A DNA stretch of 32,778 nt. Source: an uncultured Eubacteriales bacterium. GTDB lineage: Bacteria; Bacillota; Clostridia; Oscillospirales; Oscillospiraceae. The stretch is from contig ONGJ01000035.1 in the NCBI GenBank assembly GCA_900317375.1, positions 1 through 32,778 of the forward strand. Direction: 5' to 3'. Below are positions 15,188 through 23,392 of the stretch, piece after piece (position 1 is the stretch's first letter; every line of letters starts with the position of its first letter). Under the pieces are notes generated by a model that had not been told where the DNA came from, ran no database searches, and saw only the letters and a list, made by a program, of their open reading frames with translations. The translations under genes were made by a program, and so were the position numbers.

Positions 15188-16136
15188 ACCGCAGAGGCTG
15201 CGGGGCGGAGGAGCACAGGAGAGAGGACACGGCAGGGCGGTATTCCTCCAGGCTTTTTGCCTTCAGAATCGCTTTGATCTGCGATTTGTCGTCGGGGAAG
15301 AGGTCCTTCATATAGAACCAGAGAGCCTTCATCCGTTCCAGTGTGAACGCCGGGCCAAGACCGTCGGCAAGCCACCGGGCGGTCAGCCGGTCGAGAAAGA
15401 CGGACAGCTCCTCCGAAGAGAGGGGAGGACCGCCGGAAAGCTCGCGAAACAGGGCCGGATCGGCGACGGCACCGCGGCCGATCATGACCGCGTCGACTGT
15501 CACGGTGTTCAGAAGGCGGTCCAGGCTGCCCGGCGATGCGATGCTGCCGTTAAATACGAGCGGGCAGAGACAGCGGCCTGCGGCGTCACGGAACCCCTGC
15601 AGATCCGGCGGGCCCTGATAAAAATCGTCCCGGCAGCGCGCGTGCACGATCAGGCGGGAGAGCGGATAGCGGTTGAAGACTTCCAGAATGTCCGGGAATT
15701 CGGCCGTGCTGTGATCGCCCATCCGCGTCTTGACGCTGATGCGCATCCCGAGCTGCTGCGCCTGCTCACAGACGGAATCCAGGATCTGATCCAGGGTGTT
15801 CAGATCCCGCAGCATGCCCGCCCCCTTGTGCTTGGCATAGACGGTGCCGGAGGGGCAGCCGGTGTTGAGATTGATCTCCCGGAATCCGAGATCATAGAGC
15901 TTCAGCGCCGTCGCGTTGAACGCTTCGGCGCTGTTTACAAGCAGCTGAGGAACGGAGGGAACACCGGCCGTCAGCTCTTTGAGATATTTCTTTTTGAAGC
16001 TGCCCTCCCGGTCGGGGGCGATGAAGGGCGTGAAATACTCGGAGGCGCCCGGAAAGAGCTCGTGATGGAGCGTGCGGAAGGCGGCATAGGTAAGCCCCTC
16101 CATCGGCGCAAACAGAAAACGCGGAGCTTCTTTCAC
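15186..16136 (-). CDS. dus: tRNA-dihydrouridine synthase
   Basis: 316 residues, a flavoenzyme that reduces uridines in the tRNA D-loop. The N-terminal FMN-binding TIM barrel starts with FLFAPMEGLTYAAFR; the catalytic cysteine is in INLNTGCPSGTVYAKHKGAG; the phosphate-binding end of the barrel is VDAVMIGRGAVADPALF; the C-terminal helical tRNA-binding domain follows from about residue 240. It overlaps the upstream transporter gene by 4 nt, so the two are probably coupled. It is last in the four-gene minus-strand operon. Which tRNA positions it modifies cannot be assigned; gene symbol used in the general sense. Confidence 0.93.
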   Translation of the reverse strand: MKEAPRFLFAPMEGLTYAAFRTLHHELFPGASEYFTPFIAPDREGSFKKKYLKELTAGVPSVPQLLVNSAEAFNATALKLYDLGFREINLNTGCPSGTVYAKHKGAGMLRDLNTLDQILDSVCEQAQQLGMRISVKTRMGDHSTAEFPDILEVFNRYPLSRLIVHARCRDDFYQGPPDLQGFRDAAGRCLCPLVFNGSIASPGSLDRLLNTVTVDAVMIGRGAVADPALFRELSGGPPLSSEELSVFLDRLTARWLADGLGPAFTLERMKALWFYMKDLFPDDKSQIKAILKAKSLEEYRPAVSSLLCSSAPQPLR

Positions 16137-17509
16137 TTTTTTCTTCTGTGGGCTTTGAAGATGAGCAGATACAGCAGAACGAGATAGACCAGCACAAGCC
16201 CGACGACCATCCAGCAGAAGAGGTCGGACTTCGGCGCCAGGCCCACCAGGATCAGGACCGGCGCGCCGAGGATGATGCCAAAGCTGCTGCCGATGACCAG
16301 GTTGTTGGCCGAGGGCGTGGCAAGATCCGGGTCGATCTCGCGCAGCAGCAGGACACCGGAACTGATGGTGCCGGTGAGCATGCCGAACATCGAGATCAGG
16401 CCTTCATAATAGTAATCGGGATAGACCTTCCTGCAGACAACGGAGAGATGAAACCAGGTGGCGGCGGCGCCGAAGACGACCAGCAGGATAAAGGGCAGCC
16501 ACAGGCCGCGGATGTCCTCAAGGTTGATGGAGGCAATGCCGGCGACGATCATCACGTCGAAGAAGAAGCCGGAGAGGCGGTTGAGCAGATAATTGTTCTG
16601 ATACTGCCGCCGGATCAGGCCGGAGCGCTTGCCGCGCTCGAGCAGCACGCGAAGCAGGATGGCAAGGGCGGAGCCGATGATGAAATTGAAGCCCCAGATC
16701 AGGGTGTTGACGGTTTTGGCAAGACCCGGGGAGAGCGCCGCAATCCCGGAGGTCAGGCCCCAGGCGGTCAGATAGGTTGCCAGATACACCAGCAGAATCA
16801 TCGCAAACTGAACCGACAGCTTGTCAATGGAATCGGAGATGGGGATCTCATCCTCGCTCTGGAAGAAATCGGCATCCGGCTCCTCTTCAGCCGCAGAGCG
16901 GGTCTTGCCGATCTTTCCCCTGCGCGAGAGAACATTCAGGATGACCACGCCGACGATGCAGGCGACGAGATAGCCCGCGGCGGCGATCGCCAGACCGAAG
17001 CTACGCCCGCCTGCGAAGCCGAGCGCCTCATAGCTCGAGCCCACGTTGTTCGCCTGCCCGGGGCCCTGGCCGAAGCCCATGGGCAGCAGCATGCCGGCCG
17101 CCTTAAAAAGACGGGGCATGACGGTATAGCCGAGCAGCAGCGTGATCAGCAGACCGGTCAGGCCCTGCACCAGATAGGTGCTGACGATGACGGCGCCCGA
17201 TTTCAGGCCGGTCAGGTCACCCTTCCTGGCGAGGTCTTTTGCCGACGGGACACGCAGACTCATGGCGATGAAGCCGAGGGCAATGCCGTGATAGACCAGC
17301 ATCTCGAGAAGATCCTCATCCAGGTCCACCAGGCCGATGATTTTGACGATCAGCAGCAGGAAACCGCCGAGTACGGCGATCGGAATGAGACTTCTGCGGA
17401 TCAGGCTGACTCTCTGCCGAAGCAGGTTTGCCAGCAGGATCGCACCGGCAATCAGGCCCATCTGGATAATGATATTCCACAGGGCGTGGTTGGCAGCAGA
17501 ATAATCCAT
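16133..17509 (-). CDS. gltS: GltS-like sodium:glutamate symporter family transporter
   Basis: 458 residues with about ten to twelve hydrophobic helices in two inverted halves, as in the ESS (GltS) family. The first half has the glycine-rich re-entrant region MGFGQGPGQANNVGSSYE (about 145-162) and the second the related GMLTGTISSGVLLLREIDPD and SANNLVIGSSFGIILGAP. A soluble acidic loop at about 205-230 (EEEPDADFFQSEDE) separates the halves. Typical GltS is about 400 residues; the extra length is mainly this loop. It starts 3 nt after the plsC stop. Substrate assignment to glutamate rests on the family only; some members may carry other acids. Confidence 0.8.
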   Translation of the reverse strand: MDYSAANHALWNIIIQMGLIAGAILLANLLRQRVSLIRRSLIPIAVLGGFLLLIVKIIGLVDLDEDLLEMLVYHGIALGFIAMSLRVPSAKDLARKGDLTGLKSGAVIVSTYLVQGLTGLLITLLLGYTVMPRLFKAAGMLLPMGFGQGPGQANNVGSSYEALGFAGGRSFGLAIAAAGYLVACIVGVVILNVLSRRGKIGKTRSAAEEEPDADFFQSEDEIPISDSIDKLSVQFAMILLVYLATYLTAWGLTSGIAALSPGLAKTVNTLIWGFNFIIGSALAILLRVLLERGKRSGLIRRQYQNNYLLNRLSGFFFDVMIVAGIASINLEDIRGLWLPFILLVVFGAAATWFHLSVVCRKVYPDYYYEGLISMFGMLTGTISSGVLLLREIDPDLATPSANNLVIGSSFGIILGAPVLILVGLAPKSDLFCWMVVGLVLVYLVLLYLLIFKAHRRKK

Positions 17510-17512
17510 CGC

Positions 17513-18652
17513 TTATTTTTCCCTCCAGATTTCCAGGTATTTGCGAAAACAGACAGGGGTCTTCGAGCGGATTTCGTAATATTCCCCGTGCGCGCTCAGC
17601 AGCAGACGGCCGGCAAGCACATCGGCCATACTGCTGATGTCCTTCAGCGGAAAGCGGAAGCCAGCACATTCCAGCCGGTCTTCATACTGCAGCAGGTCCC
17701 CGCTGCCGAGAAGCTCTTCCTGATGCCCGGCGCCGAGGCGATACAGGCTGACGCCGCCGTCGGAAAAGAACAGCCCGTCCGGACCTTCCCGGGTAAAGTC
17801 CCGGCTGCGCAGGGCTTCCTTCTGCCAGAGATCCCACTCGGCGATCTCCGAGAAAGGATGATCCGGCCGGTAGAAGCCGGTTTCCAGGTATTCCAGGTCC
17901 AGTCCGCAGGAGCAGAAAATCCGGTTCCCCTTTGTCCGCAGGGTTCCGATGCGCCTGCAGCGCGGACAGAGAAACACCGCGCGCTCCATCCCCTCGGCGC
18001 GGTTCTTTCCGCGGTAGGGGACGGGCTCCTGCCGCTGCCGCTCCCAGGCGTCCTCGCGGATGTCCCGGGTGATCAGGTCGTTGACCTCTTCGGCACTCAT
18101 GTCCCGGAGCGCTTCCGGGGGATAGATCCCGACCGGATGCCCGTGAACACGGCCTCTGCGGATGCCCCGTCCCCACCGGGGAAGGCTCAGATAGGCACCC
18201 TCCAGACGATAGGTGACCAGCGTGGCGCCGGAGCTTTTGGCAAGCTTCCCCGTGGCGGGGAAAATGGGGTTGTTCTGCCCGGCCCAGCACTGTTCGCCCT
18301 CGGCAAACAGACAGACCGAGTGTCCGGCCTTCAGATGGCGCAGGCAGGCCTTGACCGTGTCCATGCCGGTAGAGGCTTTCCGCCGGGGTATCGGCGCTAC
18401 CAGATAGTCGATCACATGGGAAACAAGACCGAGACGGAAGAGATGCTCGCTGGCGACATAGTAGACCTGTTTGTCGCGCAGACTGGCGGCGACCAGCAGC
18501 GGGTCCCAGGCACTGGCATGGTTCGGAACCAGCAGAATCGGGCCGTCAACATGAAGATCCTCGTGGGTCATGTTGAATTTTTGGCAGATCGGATGAGATA
18601 TCGTCCTGTTAATCAGACGGAAAATATGCTGATGCCGCTGCCAGGTGTCCAT
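17513..18652 (-). CDS. plsC: PlsC-type acyltransferase fused to zinc-ribbon and C-terminal domain
   Basis: 379 residues from ATG 18652, chosen because GGAGG lies 6 nt upstream; the GTG at 18658 is too close to that site. Residues about 15-210 form an LPLAT/PlsC domain with the catalytic HX4D motif in NHASAWDP and the acyl-acceptor motif LFAEGEQCW. Such enzymes acylate lysophosphatidic acid or a related lipid at the membrane. Residues about 240-275 form a zinc ribbon (FLCPRCRRIG to FCSCGLDLEYL, a C-X2-C and C-X-C pair), and the last 90 residues look like a small beta domain. The usual PlsC is about 240 residues, so the tail is an addition. Part of a lipid/transport/tRNA mixed operon. Confidence 0.85.
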   Translation of the reverse strand: MDTWQRHQHIFRLINRTISHPICQKFNMTHEDLHVDGPILLVPNHASAWDPLLVAASLRDKQVYYVASEHLFRLGLVSHVIDYLVAPIPRRKASTGMDTVKACLRHLKAGHSVCLFAEGEQCWAGQNNPIFPATGKLAKSSGATLVTYRLEGAYLSLPRWGRGIRRGRVHGHPVGIYPPEALRDMSAEEVNDLITRDIREDAWERQRQEPVPYRGKNRAEGMERAVFLCPRCRRIGTLRTKGNRIFCSCGLDLEYLETGFYRPDHPFSEIAEWDLWQKEALRSRDFTREGPDGLFFSDGGVSLYRLGAGHQEELLGSGDLLQYEDRLECAGFRFPLKDISSMADVLAGRLLLSAHGEYYEIRSKTPVCFRKYLEIWREK

Positions 18653-18683
18653 TTGCACCCCTCCAAATCAATTACCGGAAGCT

Positions 18684-19250
18684 TTAAAAACCGATCTCTT
18701 CCTTATGGGCGGTCATGCCGTCGATGCAGCGCTGCATGACGACGGCGGGATCCATGCCCAGCATCGAAAAGCCCTGCTCGATCACGGCACGGTCGCATTT
18801 GGCGGCGAATTTCCGGTCTTTGTATTTCTTCCGGAAGCTCTTCACGCTCATGCCGTCCATGCCCTCAGGCCGCATCAGAGCGTAGGCGTGGATGATGCCG
18901 GTCAGCTCGTCCACGGTAAACAGACTCTTTTCCAGATTGCTTTCCGGTTTGACCTCATTGCAGGTCAGACCCCAGCCGTGGGAGATGATGCTGCGGATAT
19001 CCTCTTCGTCAACGCCTTCCGGCTCCAGAAGCTCGCGCACATGATGGCAGTGCTCTTCGGTGGAAGGATACTTCTCATAATCCACATCGTGCAGCCAGCC
19101 GATGGCCTCCCAGTGATCCCTGTCCTCGCCGAAAGCTTCGGCCATGGCGCCCATTGCCGCGCTGACGCAGGCGGCGTGGACAAACAGGTGCTGTTCGGTG
19201 GTATGCTTCGGGAGAATCTCCTTGGCGCGTTCCAGGGTCAGTTTGCTCAT
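18684..19250 (-). CDS. HD-domain hydrolase
   Basis: 188 residues from ATG 19250; the longer form from 19295 has no ribosome binding site and runs into the promoter's transcript start. The HD-domain metal ligands are visible: His in TEQHLFVHAACV, His-Asp in IGWLHDVDYEK, further His residues in HCHHVREL and ISHGWG, and Asp in TVDELTGII. Proteins of this small type are predicted metal-dependent phosphohydrolases of unknown substrate. It is first in the operon with plsC 31 nt downstream. No membrane segment. Confidence 0.85.
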   Translation of the reverse strand: MSKLTLERAKEILPKHTTEQHLFVHAACVSAAMGAMAEAFGEDRDHWEAIGWLHDVDYEKYPSTEEHCHHVRELLEPEGVDEEDIRSIISHGWGLTCNEVKPESNLEKSLFTVDELTGIIHAYALMRPEGMDGMSVKSFRKKYKDRKFAAKCDRAVIEQGFSMLGMDPAVVMQRCIDGMTAHKEEIGF

Positions 19251-19283
19251 TATGATCATCTCTTTCTGTTGGGGGATGCTGAA

Positions 19284-19312
19284 AGGATACCGCAAAACCG
19301 GTTAGAATACAA
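19284..19312 (-). promoter_or_regulatory. Promoter of HD hydrolase-plsC-gltS-dus operon
   Basis: On the minus strand TTGTAT (19307-19312), 17-nt spacer, TATCCT (19284-19289), about 34 nt before the HD gene start. Confidence 0.6.
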
Positions 19313-19337
19313 GGTTTTTTTCGCCCGCGGCAGATTC

Positions 19338-19366
19338 AAAAAAGCCTCCGCCGGATCGGCGGAGGC
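19338..19366 (-). terminator. Terminator after proS
   Basis: GCCTCCGCC pairs with GGCGGAGGC (19344-19352 with 19358-19366), followed on the minus strand by a run of six T. It lies 20 nt beyond the proS stop. Confidence 0.9.
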
Positions 19367-19385
19367 AGAAATGACGAATGCGGAA

Positions 19386-20822
19386 TCAATAGGCGATGCC
19401 CCAGTAGATCATATGTTTTGCCGGCTTGCCGCAGCAGGCACAGGTCTCGCTGAGCTGCTCCTGCCGGAAGGGGATGCAGCGGGAGGTCATGCCGCCCTCT
19501 TCCTTCATCTTCTGCTCGCAGGCCTCTTCACCGCACCACATGGTCTTGATGAAGCCGCCGTGCTCGCTCTGCAGTGCCTTCGCCTCTTCGATGCTGGAAG
19601 CCGGGAAAATATGCTCCTGTAGGTTCTTCAGGGCGGCGTCATACAGGCCCTGCTGCACGGCATCGAGAAGCGCGGGAAGTCTGGCCTCCAGCTCATCCAG
19701 CGAGACGGTCGTCTTTTCGCCGTTGTCACGGCGGACGGCGACGCAGACATTGTTCTCGATGTCGCGGGGACCGAGCTCGAGCCGCAGGGGAACGCCCTTC
19801 ATCTCATACTGGGCGCACTTCCAGCCGAGGCTGTTGTCCGAGAAATCGGCCTGTGCGCGGATGCCGGCGGCCTGAATCCGCCCGAGCAGCTCCTGCGCCT
19901 TTTCGGTGACACCCGGCTTATGGGCGGCGACCGGGACCAGAACGACCTGGATGGGGGCAATCTTCGGGGGGAGAACCAGGCCGTTGTTGTCGCCGTGGGC
20001 CATGATCACCGCCCCGATCATACGGGTAGAGGCACCCCAGGAGGTCTGGAAGGGGTACTGAAGCTTGTTGTCGCGCCCGGTAAAGGTGACGTCATAGGCG
20101 CGGGAGAACTTGTCGCCGAAGTAATGGGAGGTTCCGCCCTGCAGGGCCTTGTGGTCCTTCATCATGCATTCCACCGTGTAGGTGGCCTCGGCACCGGCGA
20201 ACTTTTCCTTATCCGTCTTGCGGCCGCGCACCACCGGAATCGCAAGGACCTTTTCAAAGAAATCGGCATAGGTGTTCAGCTGCTGCTGCGTTTCCTGCTC
20301 TGCCTCCTCGGCAGTCTCGTGGATGGTGTGGCCTTCCTGCCACCAGAACTCACGGGAACGCAGGAAAGGACGGGTGGTCTTTTCCCAGCGGATGACCGAG
20401 CACCACTGGTTATAGAGCATGGGGAGTTCGCGGTAGGAGTGCAGAACCCGGGACCAGTGGTCACAGAACATGGTCTCGGAGGTGGGACGGAAGGCAAGGC
20501 GCTCTTCCAGCGGTTCGCTGCCGCCCATGGTAACCCAGGCAACCTCGGGCGCAAAGCCGTTGACCAGTTCGCCTTCCTTTTTCAGAAGGCTCTCGGGAAT
20601 CAGCACGGGCATGGCCACGTTGACGTGGCCGGTGGCCTTAAAGGCGGCGTCCAGGGTCTGCTGCATGTTCTCCCAGAGGGCATAGCCGTAGGGGCGCAGA
20701 ATGGTAAAACCCTTGACAGAGGCATACTCGACCAGCTCGGCTTTGCGGCAGATGTCGGTATACCACTGGGCGAAATCGGTCTCCATATCGGTAATCTGTT
20801 CTACTTTTTTCTCTTTAGCCAT
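19386..20822 (-). CDS. proS: Prolyl-tRNA synthetase, archaeal/eukaryotic type
   Basis: 478 residues, matching the shorter ProS3 form rather than the 570-residue bacterial form with an inserted editing domain. It is a class II synthetase: the motif 2 region is in RWEKTTRPFLRSREFWWQEGHT and motif 3 in the GASTRMIGAVIM region. An anticodon-binding domain follows (about 285-390), then a C-terminal zinc-binding-like domain with paired cysteines (WCGEEACEQ and CACCGKPA) and the typical Tyr end (IYWGIAY). It lacks an editing insertion, so any Ala-tRNA-Pro clearing must come from elsewhere. It has its own promoter and terminator; the short leader leaves no room for a T-box. Confidence 0.96.
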   Translation of the reverse strand: MAKEKKVEQITDMETDFAQWYTDICRKAELVEYASVKGFTILRPYGYALWENMQQTLDAAFKATGHVNVAMPVLIPESLLKKEGELVNGFAPEVAWVTMGGSEPLEERLAFRPTSETMFCDHWSRVLHSYRELPMLYNQWCSVIRWEKTTRPFLRSREFWWQEGHTIHETAEEAEQETQQQLNTYADFFEKVLAIPVVRGRKTDKEKFAGAEATYTVECMMKDHKALQGGTSHYFGDKFSRAYDVTFTGRDNKLQYPFQTSWGASTRMIGAVIMAHGDNNGLVLPPKIAPIQVVLVPVAAHKPGVTEKAQELLGRIQAAGIRAQADFSDNSLGWKCAQYEMKGVPLRLELGPRDIENNVCVAVRRDNGEKTTVSLDELEARLPALLDAVQQGLYDAALKNLQEHIFPASSIEEAKALQSEHGGFIKTMWCGEEACEQKMKEEGGMTSRCIPFRQEQLSETCACCGKPAKHMIYWGIAY

Positions 20823-20869
20823 AAGTATTCTCCGTTCTTTCGTGCGGCTGCAGGCCGCGAATCTTCCAC

Positions 20870-20898
20870 ATTGTAAGCTTCCCGCCCCGGCTTGTCAA
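20870..20898 (-). promoter_or_regulatory. Promoter of proS
   Basis: On the minus strand TTGACA (20893-20898), 17-nt spacer, TACAAT (20870-20875), about 47 nt before the start codon. Confidence 0.75.
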
Positions 20899-20940
20899 GG
20901 CCTGAAAATGCCGGGAAAAGCCGAAGAACAAAGAATTTCC

Positions 20941-20969
20941 TTGACCTCCCAAAGGACAAACGATATAAT
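20941..20969 (+). promoter_or_regulatory. Promoter of the HAAS-domain gene pair
   Basis: TTGACC (20941-20946), 17-nt spacer, TATAAT (20964-20969). It is divergent from the proS promoter, with about 40 nt between the two -35 boxes. The leader to the gene is about 90 nt and shows no clear structure. Confidence 0.8.
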
Positions 20970-21067
20970 ATATTAATGTATGTCCGGCAGGGCCGAGGGA
21001 CAGGCGTCCGAAAGAACAGACAGGCTGCGGCGGCCGGGCGGATCCGAGAGGTTCGGAGGTGAGTTTC

Positions 21068-22348
21068 ATTACCAGACAGCAGTTCATGACGGAGCTTTCC
21101 AAGCTGCTGACCTTCATGTATGATGAAGACCGGCAGCGGGCGCTCAAGATGTATGAAAGAATGTTCGACATCGCCGAGGACGATCAGGGGCTGATCCAGC
21201 ACCTGATGTCGCCGACACGGCAGGCCGTTGTGATCGCCCGTGCCTACGACGCAAAAGAGAGAAAACTCTCGGTTTCCGCGCAGAAAAAGGGCGACGGCGC
21301 CGAAGACGGCGATGACATCCCGCCCTTTGTGCTGGCGATCAACCGGATCTTTGACGAACTGTTTCCGGAAGAAGACCCCGAACAGGGCCAGGCAGAGGAT
21401 CAGGTCAGCTTCTTCGATCTCGGAGTGGATCCCGGAAAACCGGAGGTAAAAAAGCCGGTCGTTCCGAAGGCCGAGGTGCTCCTGAGCGACACGCAGAACT
21501 TTCAGATCATTCTGCCCTCTGACAGGCCGGAAGAGGAAGAGACTCCGGGCACGGAAACGGAGGGGGAAAACCCGCCGGAACCGGAAGGGGAAGAGCCTGA
21601 CGGAGAAACGCCGGAAGCATTGCCCGGGGCAGGAGAGCGCCGGGGTGCACGGGCCGATGAGGAAGAAAGAACGGAAACGGAGCCGGAGTGGGCCAGACGT
21701 CCGTCGGGTTCGGACAGGGAAGTGCCGATTCTGAGCTTTACTTTCGATGAGGAAGAGCCGGAAGAACCCGCACCGGATGCGCAAGAGGCCGGTCAGACGG
21801 CGGAGGCTTCGGAGGAAACTGCTGAACCGGCAGAAGCGGCGGAAGAGTCCGCCCCGGCACAGGATGAGGCGCCGGAGGAAGAGAAAAAGGACCTGGTTCA
21901 GACGGTCCAGGAACTGTTTCCCGAGGAAAAGACGGAAGCCGTCGCCAGGCAGACGAAAGAGCCGGCCGAAGAGAGCCCGAGGAAGAGACGCCGCACGGTT
22001 CCGATGGAGACGGTAACCGATGTCCCGCGTCTGATCCTGTTTGTGATCGCGGCAATCCCGGTTACCCTGCTGCTGCTGGCCCTGCTGCTGATCCCGACGC
22101 TGCTGAGTCTCAGCGTGGCCATCGGCATGATCGCGCTGGGCGTTACCCTGATTCTTGCGGCCTTCAGCGGCTTTGCCGTGCTGGCCGATGTGCTGATGCT
22201 GTTCGGCGCATCCCTGATCGCCCTGGCCCTGGGGCTGGTCTTCCTGTGGATTACCATCTGGCTGATCGGCGGAGTGATGGTCAGTCTGGTGCGCTCGGTG
22301 ATCGAACTCGGCCGGAAGTGGTGCAGCAAGGAGGTGCCGGCAATATGA
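21068..22348 (+). CDS. HAAS-domain membrane protein with long acidic linker
   Basis: About 427 residues. The first 55 residues (ITRQQFMTELSKLLTFM, then EDRQRALKMYERMFD) match the helical HAAS/DUF1700 pattern known from Firmicute membrane proteins often paired with PadR-type regulators. A very acidic, Glu/Pro/Ala-rich, probably disordered linker spans about 110-310, then a basic patch RKRRR, then two to four TM helices (about 325-410). Start choice: GGAGGT (21055-21060) is 7 nt before an ATT at 21068, where homologues would have Met; a GTG at 21059 overlaps the site and an ATG at 21086 has none. The gene overlaps the next by 4 nt. Role unknown; a membrane sensor or scaffold is inference. Confidence 0.75.
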   Translation: MTRQQFMTELSKLLTFMYDEDRQRALKMYERMFDIAEDDQGLIQHLMSPTRQAVVIARAYDAKERKLSVSAQKKGDGAEDGDDIPPFVLAINRIFDELFPEEDPEQGQAEDQVSFFDLGVDPGKPEVKKPVVPKAEVLLSDTQNFQIILPSDRPEEEETPGTETEGENPPEPEGEEPDGETPEALPGAGERRGARADEEERTETEPEWARRPSGSDREVPILSFTFDEEEPEEPAPDAQEAGQTAEASEETAEPAEAAEESAPAQDEAPEEEKKDLVQTVQELFPEEKTEAVARQTKEPAEESPRKRRRTVPMETVTDVPRLILFVIAAIPVTLLLLALLLIPTLLSLSVAIGMIALGVTLILAAFSGFAVLADVLMLFGASLIALALGLVFLWITIWLIGGVMVSLVRSVIELGRKWCSKEVPAI

Positions 22349-22554
22349 AAAACGGCTGGAGAATCATTCTCATCATTGCGGCAGCGGCCATTCTGCTCGG
22401 CTGTGTGTGCTTCGGCGTCGGGGTGCTGACCGGGGCGGATACCGACAGGATCCTGCAGAGTCTGAATAACGATTACCATCTGAACACCTATATTGAGGTG
22501 TATACTGCCTATATCGGACAGCTGGCGGAGTATCTTGCCGGGCTGTTCCGGTAA
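22345..22554 (+). CDS. 69-residue membrane protein paired with the HAAS protein
   Basis: Starts inside the stop of the HAAS gene (ATGA overlap), so translation is probably coupled. One strong TM helix at about 6-27 (IILIIAAAAILLGCVCFGVG), then a short helix-prone outside segment rich in Tyr and Leu. In related loci the HAAS gene is often followed by a DUF4097-type putative adhesin with a similar N-terminal helix; here only a stub of that size exists. No further domain recognised. The operon ends at the hairpin 14 nt downstream. Confidence 0.65.
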   Translation: MKNGWRIILIIAAAAILLGCVCFGVGVLTGADTDRILQSLNNDYHLNTYIEVYTAYIGQLAEYLAGLFR

Positions 22555-22567
22555 GAATCCGGAACAC

Positions 22568-22607
22568 AAAGACGCCGGGCAGCTCCTGCGAGCTGCCCGG
22601 CGTCTTT
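22568..22607. terminator. Bidirectional terminator
   Basis: A 17-bp perfect stem centred on GCCGGGCAGCT/AGCTGCCCGGC with a CCTGCG loop and AAA/TTT ends, between the converging HAAS pair and PurN-like gene. Confidence 0.88.
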
Positions 22608-22619
22608 GCCGACATTTTT

Positions 22620-23258
22620 TTATTCCGATTCCTCTTCACCCGGAAGGGGAATGATATCCACGCGCCTGCCGCGCACGGAAAGCCGGCCGGCACAGAAAAG
22701 GGAAACCGATTCATTCAGCAGCGGCCACTCGCATTCTTCCATCAGGCGGGCGGAGAGGCTTTGCACGGTGTCGTCCGGATTGACCTCGATCGAGCGCTGC
22801 ATGATGACGGCGCGGACGCGGCCGTCACCGTCCGAGAAAAAGGAAGTGGCGCCCGTCACTTTGAGGCCGGTTTCCAGAGCCAGTTCGACCGGATCGCCGT
22901 CTTCCTCGCTGAAGGCGGGATAAAGGGCGGGATAGGTCCCAATGATACGGTTCCGGAACTGATAGGGCACAACACCGAGCGGGCAGTCATAGCCGGCCAG
23001 AATGACCAGCTCGATATCCATGTCCTTGAGCTTGTTGGCGACGGCCATGCTGTGGCTGGTACTGTTCGGGAACAGCTCGGGATCGACGACAAAGGCGGGA
23101 ATGCCCGCACTGAGCGCGCGCGTCATGGCATAACAGCCCTGCTGGGGGCAGATCACGGCAACCAGCTCAAAATTCGGTATTTCATTGAAGTAAACAGCAT
23201 CCAGAATTGCCTGGAGTCTGGATCCGTCGCCGGAAGCCAGAACAGCCGCTCGGACCAT
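22620..23258 (-). CDS. PurN-like formyltransferase-fold protein, catalytic residues replaced
   Basis: 212 residues with the Rossmann-type fold of glycinamide ribonucleotide formyltransferase: VRAAVLASGDGSRLQAIL (PurN has the same glycine-rich start), VVDPELFP, and VILAGYDCPL. In working PurN the catalytic Asn and His occur as N-I-H-P; here the same place reads IIGTYPALYPAF (residues 105-116), so Gly and Tyr stand where Asn and His should be. The later Asp region (FFSDGDGRVRAV) is also rearranged. The C-terminal 30 residues extend past PurN. It is therefore unlikely to transfer formyl from formyltetrahydrofolate in the normal way. No purine genes are adjacent. A true purN may lie elsewhere; function open. 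Confidence 0.75.
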   Translation of the reverse strand: MVRAAVLASGDGSRLQAILDAVYFNEIPNFELVAVICPQQGCYAMTRALSAGIPAFVVDPELFPNSTSHSMAVANKLKDMDIELVILAGYDCPLGVVPYQFRNRIIGTYPALYPAFSEEDGDPVELALETGLKVTGATSFFSDGDGRVRAVIMQRSIEVNPDDTVQSLSARLMEECEWPLLNESVSLFCAGRLSVRGRRVDIIPLPGEEESE

Positions 23259-23292
23259 GATTCAGGTACCCCTCTTGATAAGAAAAAGACTC

Positions 23293-23321
23293 TTGTATGC
23301 GGCGGGGGGAAAGAATATAAT
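23293..23321 (+). promoter_or_regulatory. Promoter of the GNAT gene
   Basis: TTGTAT (23293-23298), 17-nt spacer, TATAAT (23316-23321). Expected start near 23328. It faces the promoter at 23349-23377. Confidence 0.65.
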
Positions 23322-23348
23322 ACAGGCAGATTCCCCGGGCACCATGAC

Positions 23349-23377
23349 ATTATACTTGATTCTGTGCCCGCGGTCAA
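23349..23377 (-). promoter_or_regulatory. Promoter of the PurN-like gene
   Basis: On the minus strand TTGACC (23372-23377), 17-nt spacer, TATAAT (23349-23354). Expected start near 23342, so its 5' end overlaps that of the GNAT transcript. Confidence 0.7.
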
Positions 23378-23392
23378 GCGCCGGAGGAATGA

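Noticed and set aside
16148-18739. 863-codon open frame on the plus strand
   Set aside because: Lies antisense to gltS and plsC, with a Gln/Asp/His-rich composition typical of an antisense shadow.
20823-20892. T-box leader for proS
   Set aside because: The leader from the mapped promoter to the start is under 50 nt and has no T-box element.
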